Position numbers and translations under genes: made by a program. The notes beneath the pieces are model-generated. The model was given only the letters and a program-made list of their open reading frames with translations, made no database searches and was not told the DNA's origin. Of a stretch of 64,000 nt of DNA, positions 46,657 through 57,649 are shown piece by piece (position 1 is the stretch's first letter; each line of letters begins with the position of its first letter). The stretch is from Casuarina equisetifolia (lineage: Eukaryota; Streptophyta; Magnoliopsida; Fagales; Casuarinaceae). The stretch lies in the NCBI GenBank assembly GCA_028551475.1, contig CM052357.1, positions 28,975,745 through 29,039,744 on the forward strand, read 5' to 3'.

Positions 46657-49600
46657 GTGGTAGGTACACAGAGAATCACGGTCTTTATCTTCGTCTTCCT
46701 TTCGGCTACTCTCTCCTTCCCTCAGCTCTCCCATGGCAAACAGCAATGCAAGGCGTGGATTGCCCAGTCGATCCCCACCAACATGACGGAACTCCGTCTC
46801 GTCCCCGGCGTCCTCCCCACCGGTTTGTTTCTTCTCCCCAAAACACTTTTTTTTCCCCCGGATTGGTTGAACTACCAGAAGCTTACTTGGTGTTTGTGGT
46901 TTTGACAGCCGATGTATTCCAGTGGTTGGCAGGGAACTCCACGCGCAGCCTCAACAGTATTGCTCAGTATTGGAATCTGATTGCGCAGCCCGACGAGCCT
47001 GGTTCGGCCACTTACGGGTACACCCCAGCTCAGATGGATGAGTTCGGTCCTTACGAGGGTGCTGAGATATATAATGCCATTGCAGACGCCGGTGATCGCA
47101 ATGTCAGTGCTAGGTGCGATTTGCTACAGAACTTTGGATTGTTAATCAGAAAGCAGCTTAGAATTATATTTAGGTTTAACCACTCTTTATGCCATTATTG
47201 AACACAATTAGGCTAGTGTCCGGGAAGGGATTTGCTCCGGAATACACATTGGAAGCAAGCAAGCTTGCTGCAGGGAGGCCAACTGTGAAGAATGTAACTT
47301 TGTTACTAGGTAAATGGTGGGCAACTGGCATTATCCAGTCAAAAGTTTTGATATCGGATAGTCGAGATGTGTATATTGGATCTGCAAACCAAGACTGGAG
47401 GTCTCTTACACAGGTGTTCTTCCCCTAAATAAAGTTTTTGATTTATCTTGGTTTTTCTACTGTGCCATGAAAATGTGTGTTCTAATTGCTGAATGGATAC
47501 AGGTGAAGGAACTTGGGATATATCTGGTTGGTTGTCCAAAAATAGCAGAGATTGTTGAGACCTTCTTTGACAACCTGTTGAAACTTTCAACTCTTAACTC
47601 TACAGCTTACACAAGAATGGTGTGGGATGAAGAGTGGCAGATAAATAGAGTATGTTGGGAAGCTAGTCCCACATTGGTACCGTGGCACGGAACTTTGCGT
47701 CTTATATAGGCCTGGTCTACTTCTCTCTCTGCACTAGTGTTTTGAGATGGAATCCCAGGTTCAATATGGTATTAGAGCCAACCCACGTGTCCGTGTGGTG
47801 ATGTGATAGACCCCACCTCTCACTGCCATGGCCTAAGCCCACGTGATGTGTGACTGCGGGGGAGTGTTAGGAAGCCAGTCCCACATCGGTACCGTGGCAC
47901 GGAACTTTGCGTCTTATATAGGCCTGGTCTACTCCTTTCTCTGCACTAGTGTTTTGAGATGGAACCCCAGGTTTAATAGAGTAGTTCCTTACTGGTCACA
48001 TTTCATTGACCGGGAAGCGAGGTGCAGGTATGTCAAAAGTTCATTCTAGACACCATGCATATTAGTCGGAAACATTGTGCCTGGATTGCCATTTTTGTTC
48101 AGTCTTGTTGTTAGCCTTGGCAAGAAGAATATTAAGGAAACTTGATATTTCAATTAACTGTATGTAAATTTGTCATCACAGGTCTCCTCTTCCTCCATTT
48201 GTGGATACTTCCCTTGTACCCGACTATCCTGTACTGTTAAACCCATACAGATTTAACTTATCAATTGAAACTCCTGGAATTAATGGTTCAACTTTGAAGC
48301 CGTATTTGAACTATCTTTCATTTTCCCCTCCAGAGGTAATTCAACAATTTCTTTTTCGGCTAAGCTCTTGTTTCTGACATACCCTATGATGTCTAAGCAG
48401 TCCTTTTGGAAATTGAACTATGTATAAACAATTAACAAACTCAGCATTCATTGTCGATGTATGACAAGAATGTTCATAACATAATGGAAATTGTGCCACT
48501 TGTACCACTATCTCTTTTCATATATTGTTGAAGTTAAATGTTTAGACATGTCATATCCTTTGGAGAAGAAATGACTCAAGCTCGTTCCATGTAATTCAAG
48601 ATGTCTTAGAACTCAAAGAGATTGGTGATATTAGTCATACAATTTAGTTCATGAGATTAATTTGTGAAAGGATTGATGTCACCACTGATCTTCTTGCTTA
48701 TCAGGTATTTGATTTTCTTTTTGGATTAATGTCTCTCATTTTTGTAAACGTGCTGGTTAATTTTGTTAAAAGGGCAAAAAAGTCCTCCTAAAAATTGTAG
48801 AACTGATGTGTCAATTGTCATTGCAGTTATCATTTGGCACGAACCAAGCTGATTTGCAAAAATGGGTGGATACAATTAAATCTGTCAAATTTGGAGGGAC
48901 TGTGAGGATTAATACCATGGATTGGCTTGGTCAATCTGAATATACAACTCCAACAGTTTATTGGTCATCCCTTAGCTCTGCAATATCTGAGGTAATTTGT
49001 TATTCTTACATATTTTTGAAGATTATAGTTGTCAAAGTATCATTTTTAATGGAATATTAGGTTAAAATAATAATAAAAAAGTGCTAATATATGACATTTC
49101 TAAGTGCAAATCTATGACCAAGTTTGTTAAGGTAATATTTATTAGGATATTTACATACACACAACAAATACAAAGAATGTAGAAAATTCATGCAATTCAA
49201 GATAAACCAATCTCTAAGTCCATAGGAGCCACAATTTATTACTATTTGAGTTCATATGCCAAGGAGTAGCTACTCTCCATTTTTTATTACTAAAATAGCT
49301 TATCAAATAATATAATATATGTAGGATTTCCTAAAATCTCATACTTATTGGCAACTTGAGAGAACCTCTCTTATTGATCATTTTTTGACTCCACAACTAG
49401 TAATATCATAACATGGGATATCAAAATTTTACTCCGAATCAGCTTGAGAAATTACTTGTTTTCCATCTTCGTGTCTAATAAGAATCCTTCAATATTTCAG
49501 TGTTCTGTATTCTTACAAGAGAATGTTTATACCAGGCTGTCTTCTCTAAGAATGCAACCGTAAAGTTGCTGGCAGCAAAATGGGCTTATACAATCAGCAA

Positions 49601-49981
49601 CACCGATAAGTATCTTAAGAATCTTCTCTACTCTCGTGTTCTCTGCTCTTCTTCAAAGTACAACCACTGTGGTGGCAAAGTTGAGGTGAGATGGTCTATA
49701 ATTCCTGGTTGGAACCAGACAGGACCTGCCAAGTTCCCCAATGGGACAAGCACAGGAAACATTTACCCTGGCAGTAGTAGAGTAAACCATGCAAAATATG
49801 CTCAGTGATACTATAGCCCATATTAGCACAAGCAAACCTTGTATGGGACTACTTTTTCACGACTAACGGTGTCAGCTTTGGGACTCAGAACTCTGCCATT
49901 GTTTACCAGCTGCAAGAAGCCTTCGACGCCGACTGGGACTCACCCTATGTTGCTCCTGTCAAACCTTTGCAGGATTCTTAA
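46657..49981 (+). pseudogene. PLD3/PLD4-like copy A, inactivated (TRIM insertion and other lesions)
   Basis: Exon pieces: 46657-46822, 46909-47113, 47212-47413, 47503-48027 (interrupted), 48182-48335, 48827-48991 and 49536-49981. Outside the insertion, exon lengths equal those of intact copy D, except the last exon, which is one base short. Lesions: the start codon is GTG instead of ATG; the first catalytic motif reads QSKVLISD instead of HxKxxxxD (His to Gln); exon 4 is split by a 326-bp TRIM at 47653-47978; the last exon has lost two bases and gained one next to the second motif (after NHAKYA). Introns 2-4 are much shorter than in copies C and D. The 5' flank of about 200 bases is conserved with copies B and D. 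The lesions are too many to be sequencing errors. Confidence 0.92.
47653..47978. mobile_element. TRIM retrotransposon, complete, 326 bp
   Basis: LTRs at 47653-47766 and 47865-47978, each 114 bases, differing at 7 positions, all transitions. A primer-binding site TGGTATTAGAGCC (initiator Met-tRNA type) follows the first LTR directly (47767-47779), and a purine tract TGCGGGGGAG precedes the second. The target duplication GAGTA is at 47648-47652 and 47979-47983. Each LTR has CTTATATAGG, a likely TATA box. The internal part is only 98 bases with no coding capacity, the definition of a TRIM. It sits inside exon 4 of PLD-like copy A, between the codons for the INR and VPYWSHF segments. Confidence 0.95.
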
Positions 49982-51440
49982 GCTGCTTCAATTTGATAGA
50001 GCCCCACAAGTTGTTTATAATTCGATCATAAAGCAAGGTGTATTTGAGCACCTGAATTGTTGGATTTGGGTTCTTCCAAATCACTGTTGTATGGTTTGAT
50101 TCTGTGTCCTTGAATAAGATCAACATAAAGCTTGGAACCAATTTTTATGTTGTTTTAATCGAATGAATTTGATGGCACAACCTTCAGATTTTTTTTTTTT
50201 AGTAACTAGAAGAAGATTTTGGAATATGGAGTGTCGAATTCAAGATTTGAGTCCTAAACAGCCACTACTTAATTATTGGTCTATTAGCTTATCGACAACT
50301 TTTAGAGTTAAATAATAAGAACTAAAATATAGACTTGAATTTTTCATGTTCGCTTAGAATTTGGTCGAGGATTTGTTTGAACCAAGAGGGATTGTTTTTT
50401 AGTCAAAATTACTCAGCCTAACAAAACTTCTTTAGGTAAAACCCTCTCAAGTTCATTTTTTAGAACATCTTTCACAAATTTCACTACATGATGTTTATTA
50501 TAAAGACTTAAATTCAAGTATGACATTTTTATTTTTTATTTAAATAAAAAGGTATTTTGGTAAGAATTCTCTAATAGCTCCACTTCAATTATTAGACAAG
50601 AGAAAAGTATGATATCTTATTATAAGCTAATGATATCTTATTAAAAGTTCATGTTATTTACATTCCATGGTGGTGAGGAGTTTGGGTTTACTGGCAACCT
50701 TTTCCTATGGGCAATACAAGCTAAATACGGATGGATCAAGCATTATGGAAAATAATGTTGAAGGAAGAATCCTTATATATCATAATAGATGTTTCATCAT
50801 GACTTTTTTCACCAAGTTGAATCTTGAAAGTAGTGCAAAGGTAGAAGAATATACGCTGTTAGAGGGTCTTAAAATATGTCATGTATGAAGTCAAGTACAT
50901 CAAATTATTGAATCAAATTCTTTCTATTTAATTCAATATTTGCTCAAACAATGAAAAACTCCATGACAATTGGAGTATGCCATACGTCAATGTTTGTCTA
51001 TAATTCCTTTATATGCACTTCTATGTCATGTGTATTGTGAGGGAATGTGACAGCATATCGTCTCATTAATCATGACCATGCCATTCAAAATGTGACAATT
51101 TTTTACCATCCTAGCTTATTGTCTCTTCTATGCTTAGATGACTATCTAAAAGGTTAACTAGGCTTAGGTAATTATAAACCAACGTAGGGTTAAGTCAATG
51201 TGTTATCTAATGTATTGTATTTACTTTTAATTATGTATGATAGTTTAATATGTAAGTAATTTACTTTTTTCTACAAAGTAAAAGTATACCATGCTCATTG
51301 TACTTATTTAAGGAACGATTATTATGTTTAATCTTGATAGTATTAATAAAATTTGTCAGTATACCGTCTCTATTTTTTTTTTAAAATAAAAAACCATTAT
51401 CCCAAAACTTTTAAAACTAATAACTAATTAATAAGCATTT
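49982..51440. other. intergenic between PLD-like copies A and B
   Basis: AT-rich. About 51030-51360 repeats 45700-46060. The open frame at 50667-50888 (KLNTDGSSIMENNVEGRIL) resembles an RNase H-like fragment of the kind found in non-LTR retroelement remnants, weakly. No intact gene. Confidence 0.4.
50667..50888 (+). mobile_element. possible RNase H-type fragment of a non-LTR element
   Basis: Seventy-three codons with a KLNTDGSS motif followed by a segment like an RNase H second strand (EGRILIYHN) and SSAKVEEYTLLEGLKI. Plant RNase H-like domains (RVT_3) typically show KxNxDGS, later AE..A...GL. Here the catalytic Glu region is recognisable as AKVEEYTLLEGLK. It is short and isolated, so a degraded remnant. 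Confidence 0.4.
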
Positions 51441-51678
51441 CATTCGAATATTGTGGACCCATGAGCTCAAAGCGACTCAATCCCACTATTGTAACTTTTC
51501 ATCATCACGTAATTTTCAAGAAGTCAACGGAAAGTCGATTGCTTGCGCTGCAACGTCTCGGAAGCGAAATCTTCCCTCGGGATGTTCTCTTTGATTCGAT
51601 CCAACTTCCATCTTGGGCCATTGATCATCCACGCGTACATAAGCTTACGATGAAGAGGGAGAAATCGTATAGAGAAAG

Positions 51679-51844
51679 ATGGTAGTTACACAGAGAATCA
51701 CCGTCTTTATCTTCACCTTCCTTTCGCCTTCTCTCTCCCTGCCTCAGCTCACCCACTGCTAACCGCAATGCAAGGCGTGGCTAGTCCAGTCGATCCCCAA
51801 CGACATGCCGGAACTCCGTCTCGTCCCCGGCGTCCTCTCCGGCG
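51679..51844 (+). pseudogene. PLD-like copy B: orphan exon 1
   Basis: The 166-base exon 1 of the PLD-like family with its conserved 5' flank (51520-51678). The frame opens with ATG GTA GTT ACA but is closed by TAA in the LTHC/TPQC region (CCCACTGCTAACCGC). After the donor (GGTTTGTT), homology to the other copies continues only about 40 bases. No further exon of its own is present before copy C starts at 52522. It may be the original exon 1 of copy C displaced by a local duplication. Confidence 0.85.
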
Positions 51845-51884
51845 GTTTGTTTCTTCTCGCGGAAAATGAGTTTTTTCCTGTTTT

Positions 51885-52521
51885 CTTCTTGTTGAGTTAA
51901 TGTGATTGTTGAAGGTCCACGATGGTGTCATGTCAGCGATTAAGGGACGATTTAGATAAGCTGTGACTGTTGTTTAGAACTAGGGACTTGAAACTATGGA
52001 CTCAGATGATTTTGGTTGGGAATTGAAACTAGGGACTTGGATAGTTTTGGATGGGAATTGAAACTGGGGACTCTTAGCCTAGTATTTATCTTTCAGCAGA
52101 GCTGCCTTGTGCAGAGCCGAATCCTGGACTGTTTTTGATGAAGTCCGGACCTTTGAAAAGAGTGGTTGCAGGCATGCTTTTTGGCTTTCCGTGGGAATTA
52201 GTTTTTTTCTTATTTCTGAACTGTTTGCTTGGTTTGTACCGTGAGACCTTCATGTTGTCTCGTTCGCACTCAGTTTGTAATTTTTTTCATGTCATTCGGA
52301 CTGTATTTCTCAAATTTCAATCGTGAAGCCTTTGAGCGGTTTTGTGTTAAATTTCCACCTGCTGGAATGCGTTACTGGTGTGTGTGTGTGTGTTAGTGCT
52401 CTTGAAATAGGTGTGTATTTAACCTTGCCAATCTGTTTGTGTGACTGAGATTCGTACCTGTTTTTGTTGTTTGTCTATAATTTATGGAATCGTCTTCCTC
52501 TGTTAGATTGGATAGAGAAGG
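51885..52521. other. spacer between orphan exon 1 (B) and exon 1 of copy C
   Basis: No gene. Has a short internal tandem repeat at about 51978-52075 (GAAACTAGGGACTTG-type, three imperfect units) and a (TG)n run at about 52378-52392. Copy C exon 1 is preceded by this sequence rather than by the family's conserved promoter. Confidence 0.5.
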
Positions 52522-55500
52522 ATGCTAACTTCACAGAGAATCACCGTCTTTATATTCGTCTTCCTTTTGGCTACTCTTCTCCAGCCTCAGCTCTCCCACT
52601 GCACACCGCAATGCAAGGCGTGGCTGGTCCAGTCGATCCCTACCAACATGCCGGAACTCCGTCTCGTCCCTGGCGTCCTCTCCAGCGGTTTGTTTCCTCT
52701 CTCTGAAAATGCGTTTTTTCCTGTTTGGTTGAACTAAACAGAAGCTTACTTGGTGTTTGTGGTTTTGACAGCCTATGTGTTCCAGTGGTTGGCGGGGAAC
52801 TCTACGCGCAGCCTGGACATTACTTCTTATTACTGGGAGCTGCTTGCGCACCCCGACAATCCTGAGACAGGGGATTACGGACACACTGCAGCTCAGATGG
52901 AGGAGTTCGGTGCTAATGAGGGTGCTGAGGTATTCAACGCCATAGCAGACACCGGTGATCGCAAAGTCAGTGTTAGGTGCGATTTGCTACAAAATTTTGG
53001 GATTGTTAATCGAAATGCAACTTCTTAAGATTGAGAATATTATAGGAGATAAAATCTGTGTTGGCAGCATCTATAGTCTTTAAATACTTTGTCAAGTGGA
53101 GTATATTTTTGTGATATTTGAAAGCTGATTTGAAAACAAATGTTTCCCCAGTTGTTTGAGAAATAAAAAGGAGGGAAGACTGCTGAAAGTCGGGAAAATT
53201 ATCTAATTGAATCTGAATTTATTACTTTTTAAGATTTGATAGGTAGTAAACCATTTTTAAGGTCATCTATTCTAATACAAGTGAAATAGCATCTTAAGAC
53301 TATTTTTAAAATTTTTCCTGTGTTATTTCAAATGGAAGAAGATATGCTTTAGGTTTAACTACTCTTTATGCCATTATTAAACACTATCAGGCTACTGTCA
53401 AACTCGGGATTTTATCCGGACTATGCAGAAGAAGCAACAAAGCTTGCTGCAGGGAGGCCAACTGTGAAGAATGTGACTTTGTTGCTGAGTAAATGATGGG
53501 GGACTGGCGTAATCCATTCAAAAGTTTGGATGTCGGACGGTCAAGATGTATACATTGGATCTGCAAACAATGACTGGAGGTCTCTTACACAGGTATTCTT
53601 CCCCTAAATGAAGTTTTTGATTTATCTTGTCAAGCCCAGAAAAAGGAATAAGCACTTATTTTCCCTGAGATAAAGCATTTAGTGGAAACAGTAGAGATAC
53701 AAGTTGATTCCTTTGCTGATTTTTGAATGAAGGTAGAGATAGAAGTTTGATTTTGTTACTGACTAAATGGTTTTCTACTGTATCATGAAAATTTGTGTCC
53801 TAACTGGCGAATTGATACAGGTGAAGGAACTTGGAATATATCTGGTTGGTTGTCCAGAAGTAGCAAAGGTTGTTGAGACCTACTTTAACAACCTGTGGAA
53901 ACTTTCAACTCTTAATTCTACAGCTTACACAAGAATGGTATGGGATGAAGAGTGGCAGATAAATAGATTAGTTCCTTGCTGGTCACATTTCATTGACCCT
54001 AAAGCGAGGTGCAGGTACGTCAATGGATTTTCTAGAAATCATGTATCAGTTTTGACCACTGTAACTGATTTTATATTTTGATATCTCTGCCTGAAGTGCC
54101 TGGATTTATGTCATTCGGTTATTGCCACATTGTTATACCCCTTCTTTGTCTTCTTTGCTTTTGCAATTCTTCTATGACTACCGATATTTCAACAAATGTT
54201 ATAATTCTTATCTTGTCTTAGAGATCAGCACTAAGAAGAGAATGATGCGTTAGTGTAATTAGTTCAATCCTGACCAACTTTTTTCAACAGTTCCGTAGGA
54301 GTATCTGCAGAAAAAAGAGGAAGGAAAAAAAAACTGTTTCTAGCATCAGTTGAGCAAATGTCCCTCTTGGGTTTCATTGTTTTCAGAAGCTTTGAGAAGT
54401 ATCAATCTATACAACAAACTATAACATCTCCGACTCATAGATATGATCTTTGCCTTTGATTAACTCTTTGAGCAAGTAATATTAGAAGATCTTTGGGCAT
54501 CCATGCCAATTGAATTAGTCCACTCTCTCATGAATGACAATTTTTTGCCAGTACAATATAGCTTTCGAAAGGAGTTCACTAATTTTTCTTAATCTGCGAC
54601 TGATCTGATATGTTTATTCTTATAGCCCCTTTTGGACAATGTTGTTGCTAAACGACTTTGTTTCAGTCTGCTACCCTCTCTTTGAGCCTGATTCTTAAGC
54701 CATAAAGTGGAGATGCATAAATTTCTAGGATGCCATGTAACTTATAAGATGTTACTCTCTTTAACTTATAAATAGTAAGCCTTAGGACATCATGCTAATA
54801 TAAGATGCCATCTTATCGCCCTTAATCTGTAACTTATAAGTTGCTGTTATAACTGTTCACTTGTTTGGGATACAATAGCAACTATGGAGAGACATCTGGT
54901 TTGATAATAGGCTAGTAGTCTTGTGTTGAAATTGCCCGAAAAATCAACTAGGTTTGAAGGCACCTTAAAAGCTGCCTTGACGGGAGGACCCCATCCTAGT
55001 GTGGGGGTCTCAAGTCTTAGGACATCTTGCTAATATGATGACAACAATTAGTAAACAGAGGATGTTTTACTTAATTAGGCTTTGTGGCATTTGCAATGTA
55101 TATTCAGTTACTTAGAATCAAAAGGCACTTAAATTGGTTCACTTTTTTTGTTCTTGTTGGGAATTGTTGGCTATGAGCATGTTGTGGCTGGATTGTGATT
55201 TTTGTTTAGTCTTGTTGTCAGCCTTGGCAAGAAGAATATTATAAAACTTTATATTTCAATTAACTATTTGTAGTTATATGCTATCACAGGTCTCCTCTTC
55301 CTCCATATGTGGATGATCCTCTTGTAACCGACTATCCTATACTATCAAATCCGTACAAATTTAACATGTCAATTGAAACTCCTGGAATCAATGGTTCGAC
55401 CTTGAAGCCGTATCTCAACTATCTTTCTTTTTCCCCTGCAGAGGTAATTTAGCGGTTCCTCTTTTGGCTAAGTCTTGTTTTTGATATTCCCTATGATGTC

Positions 55501-57119
55501 TAAGCAGTACTTTGGATATTGAACCAAGTATAAACAATTAATAAACTTAGAAGTTAGAATTGATATATGATAAGCATGTTGATTGCATAACTGAAATTGT
55601 ACTCGTACTACCATCCCTTACCATATATTGATGAAATTTTATGAGTATTAAAATAACGGTAACAAAATAGATGTTTAGTTTTGTCACATCTTTTGGAAAA
55701 GAAATGACACAAGCTTGTTCCAATTAATTAGGATATCTCATAAGTAAAAGAGATTTGTGATATTAGTCATACCATTTAGTTAATTACTACCCATCTTCTT
55801 GGTATCACTACCAATCTTTTTGCGTCTTTGGTGTTTTTACTTGCATTCTAGACTTGTCTCTCGTTTTTGCATTGCTAAATGTGGTGGTTAACTTTGTTAA
55901 AAGGCAGGAAATAATCCTCCTAAAAATTGTGGAACTGACGTATCAATTGTCATTGTAGTTGTTGTTTGGCACAATCCAAGCTGATTTGCAAGCATGGGTG
56001 GATGCAATTAAATCTATCAAATTTGAAGGGATTGTTAGGATCACTACCATGGATTGGCTTGGTCAATCTGAATTTATGACTCCACCAGTTTTTTGGCCAT
56101 CCCTTACCTCTGCAATATTTAAGGTAACTTTTCGTTTCATATTTTCTAATATTATAGTTGTTAGAGTTTTACATGTGAGAAATACCTTCTTAAATCATAA
56201 TAATATAAAAGTAAGTATTAATATGATATTATTGTGAAAATCTATGACCAAAATTTGTTGGGTTAATGTCTATTAAGAGATTTACATACACATAAATACA
56301 AAAGAATGTAGATAATTCATGTAGTTCAAGATAATCAATCTCTAAGTCCATGGAAGCAACAATCTATTACTATTTGAGAAATTCATATGTCAAGGAGTAG
56401 TCTAAAGATTTCCCCTCTCTCGCTACTCTTTTTTTTTTTTTAATTATTGTAATGGCTTTGCAAATAGTATAACATATATAGGATTTTCTGAAATCTTATA
56501 TTTACTGACAACTTGAGAGAACCTCTCATTGACAAAATTATCGTTTTAACTCCATAACTAATGATATCATAACATAGTATATCAATATTTTACTCAGAAA
56601 CTGCTTGAGACTCTAGTTGTTTTCCATCTTCATTTCAATGTTCTATATTCTTACAATAGAATGTTTACACCAGGTTGTCTTCTCTAAGAATGCAACTCTG
56701 AAGTTACTGACAGCAACATGGGCTTATACACTCAGCAACGCCGATAAGTATCTTAAGGATCTCCTCTACTCCACTGTTCTCTGCTCTTCCACAGAGTACA
56801 ACTACTGTGGCGGCAAAGTTGAGGTCAGATACTATGTGGTTCCAGGTTGGAACAAGACAGGACCTGCCAAGCTCCCCAATGGGACAAGCACAGGAAACAT
56901 TTACCCGGACTTACTAGAGTCAACCATTCAAAATATGCTGTCAGTGACACTGTAGCCCACATTGGCACAAGCAGCCTTGTACGGAACTACTTTCACACGA
57001 TTAACGGTGTCAGCTTTGGGACGCACAACCCTGCCATTATCTACCAGCTGCAAGAAGCCTTCGACGCTGACTGGAACTCACCCTACGTTGTTCCTGTCCA
57101 ACCTTTGCAGGATTCTTAA
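52522..57119 (+). pseudogene. PLD3/PLD4-like copy C, nonsense and frameshift mutations
   Basis: Exons 52522-52687, 52772-52976, 53391-53592, 53821-54014, 55290-55443, 55959-56123 and 56674-57119, same lengths as copy D except the last exon, which is one base short. TGA at 53494-53496 replaces the first Trp of KWWGTG, seven codons before the first HKD motif (HSKVWMSD, intact). One base is missing near 56910 ([10 protein letters not shown] region), so the second motif and C-terminus are out of frame. Other oddities: N-terminus MLTSQR instead of MVGTQR, AD to AY at the exon 1/2 junction, and W to R after the second motif. The normal promoter flank is absent. It could express only a 160-residue N-terminal fragment. 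Confidence 0.9.
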
Positions 57120-57649
57120 GCTTCTTCTATTTGATAAAGCCTCAGCAAGTTGTTTACAGCTCGAGCATAAACGAATGCAAACTTGAACACCTGATTTGTT
57201 GGATCTGCGCCCTTTCAAATCAATGCAATATGGCTTGATTATGGGTCCTTGAATAAAGTTTGGAACTCTTGGTTAACCAAAGTTGCTTTAATCGTATGAA
57301 TTTGATGGCAAGCACGCAATTCAGTTGGTAATTCATGCTGTTTGGGGACTAAAAAGATCCCAATTTCAACGCTTAATTCTCCCACACCTGATTCTCTCTG
57401 CTTCGCGTTTGCGAGAAAACGCAGAGCTGATCGTCCGGTCAATCCCCACCGGCGAAATCTAATTTTTTAATAATGGCGTTTTATCCAAGAAGTCAACGGA
57501 CAGTCGATTGCGTGCACTGCAACGTCTCGGAAGAGAAATCTTCCCTCGGGATATTCTCTTTCATTGGATCAAGCTTCAATCTCGGGCCGTTAATCATCCA
57601 CACGTACATAAGCTTACGATGAAGAGAGGGAGAAATCGTGTAGAGAAAG
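57120..57649 (+). promoter_or_regulatory. short intergenic region with family-conserved promoter of copy D
   Basis: Only 530 bases separate the stop of copy C from the ATG of copy D. The last 220 bases (from about 57430, GTCAATCCCCACCGGCG) match the flanks of copy A (46440-46656) and copy B (51520-51678), including TCAACGGACAGTCGATTGCGTG- and CTCGGAAG.GAAATCTTCC-like blocks. Conservation at this level marks it as the shared promoter and leader. Confidence 0.6.
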
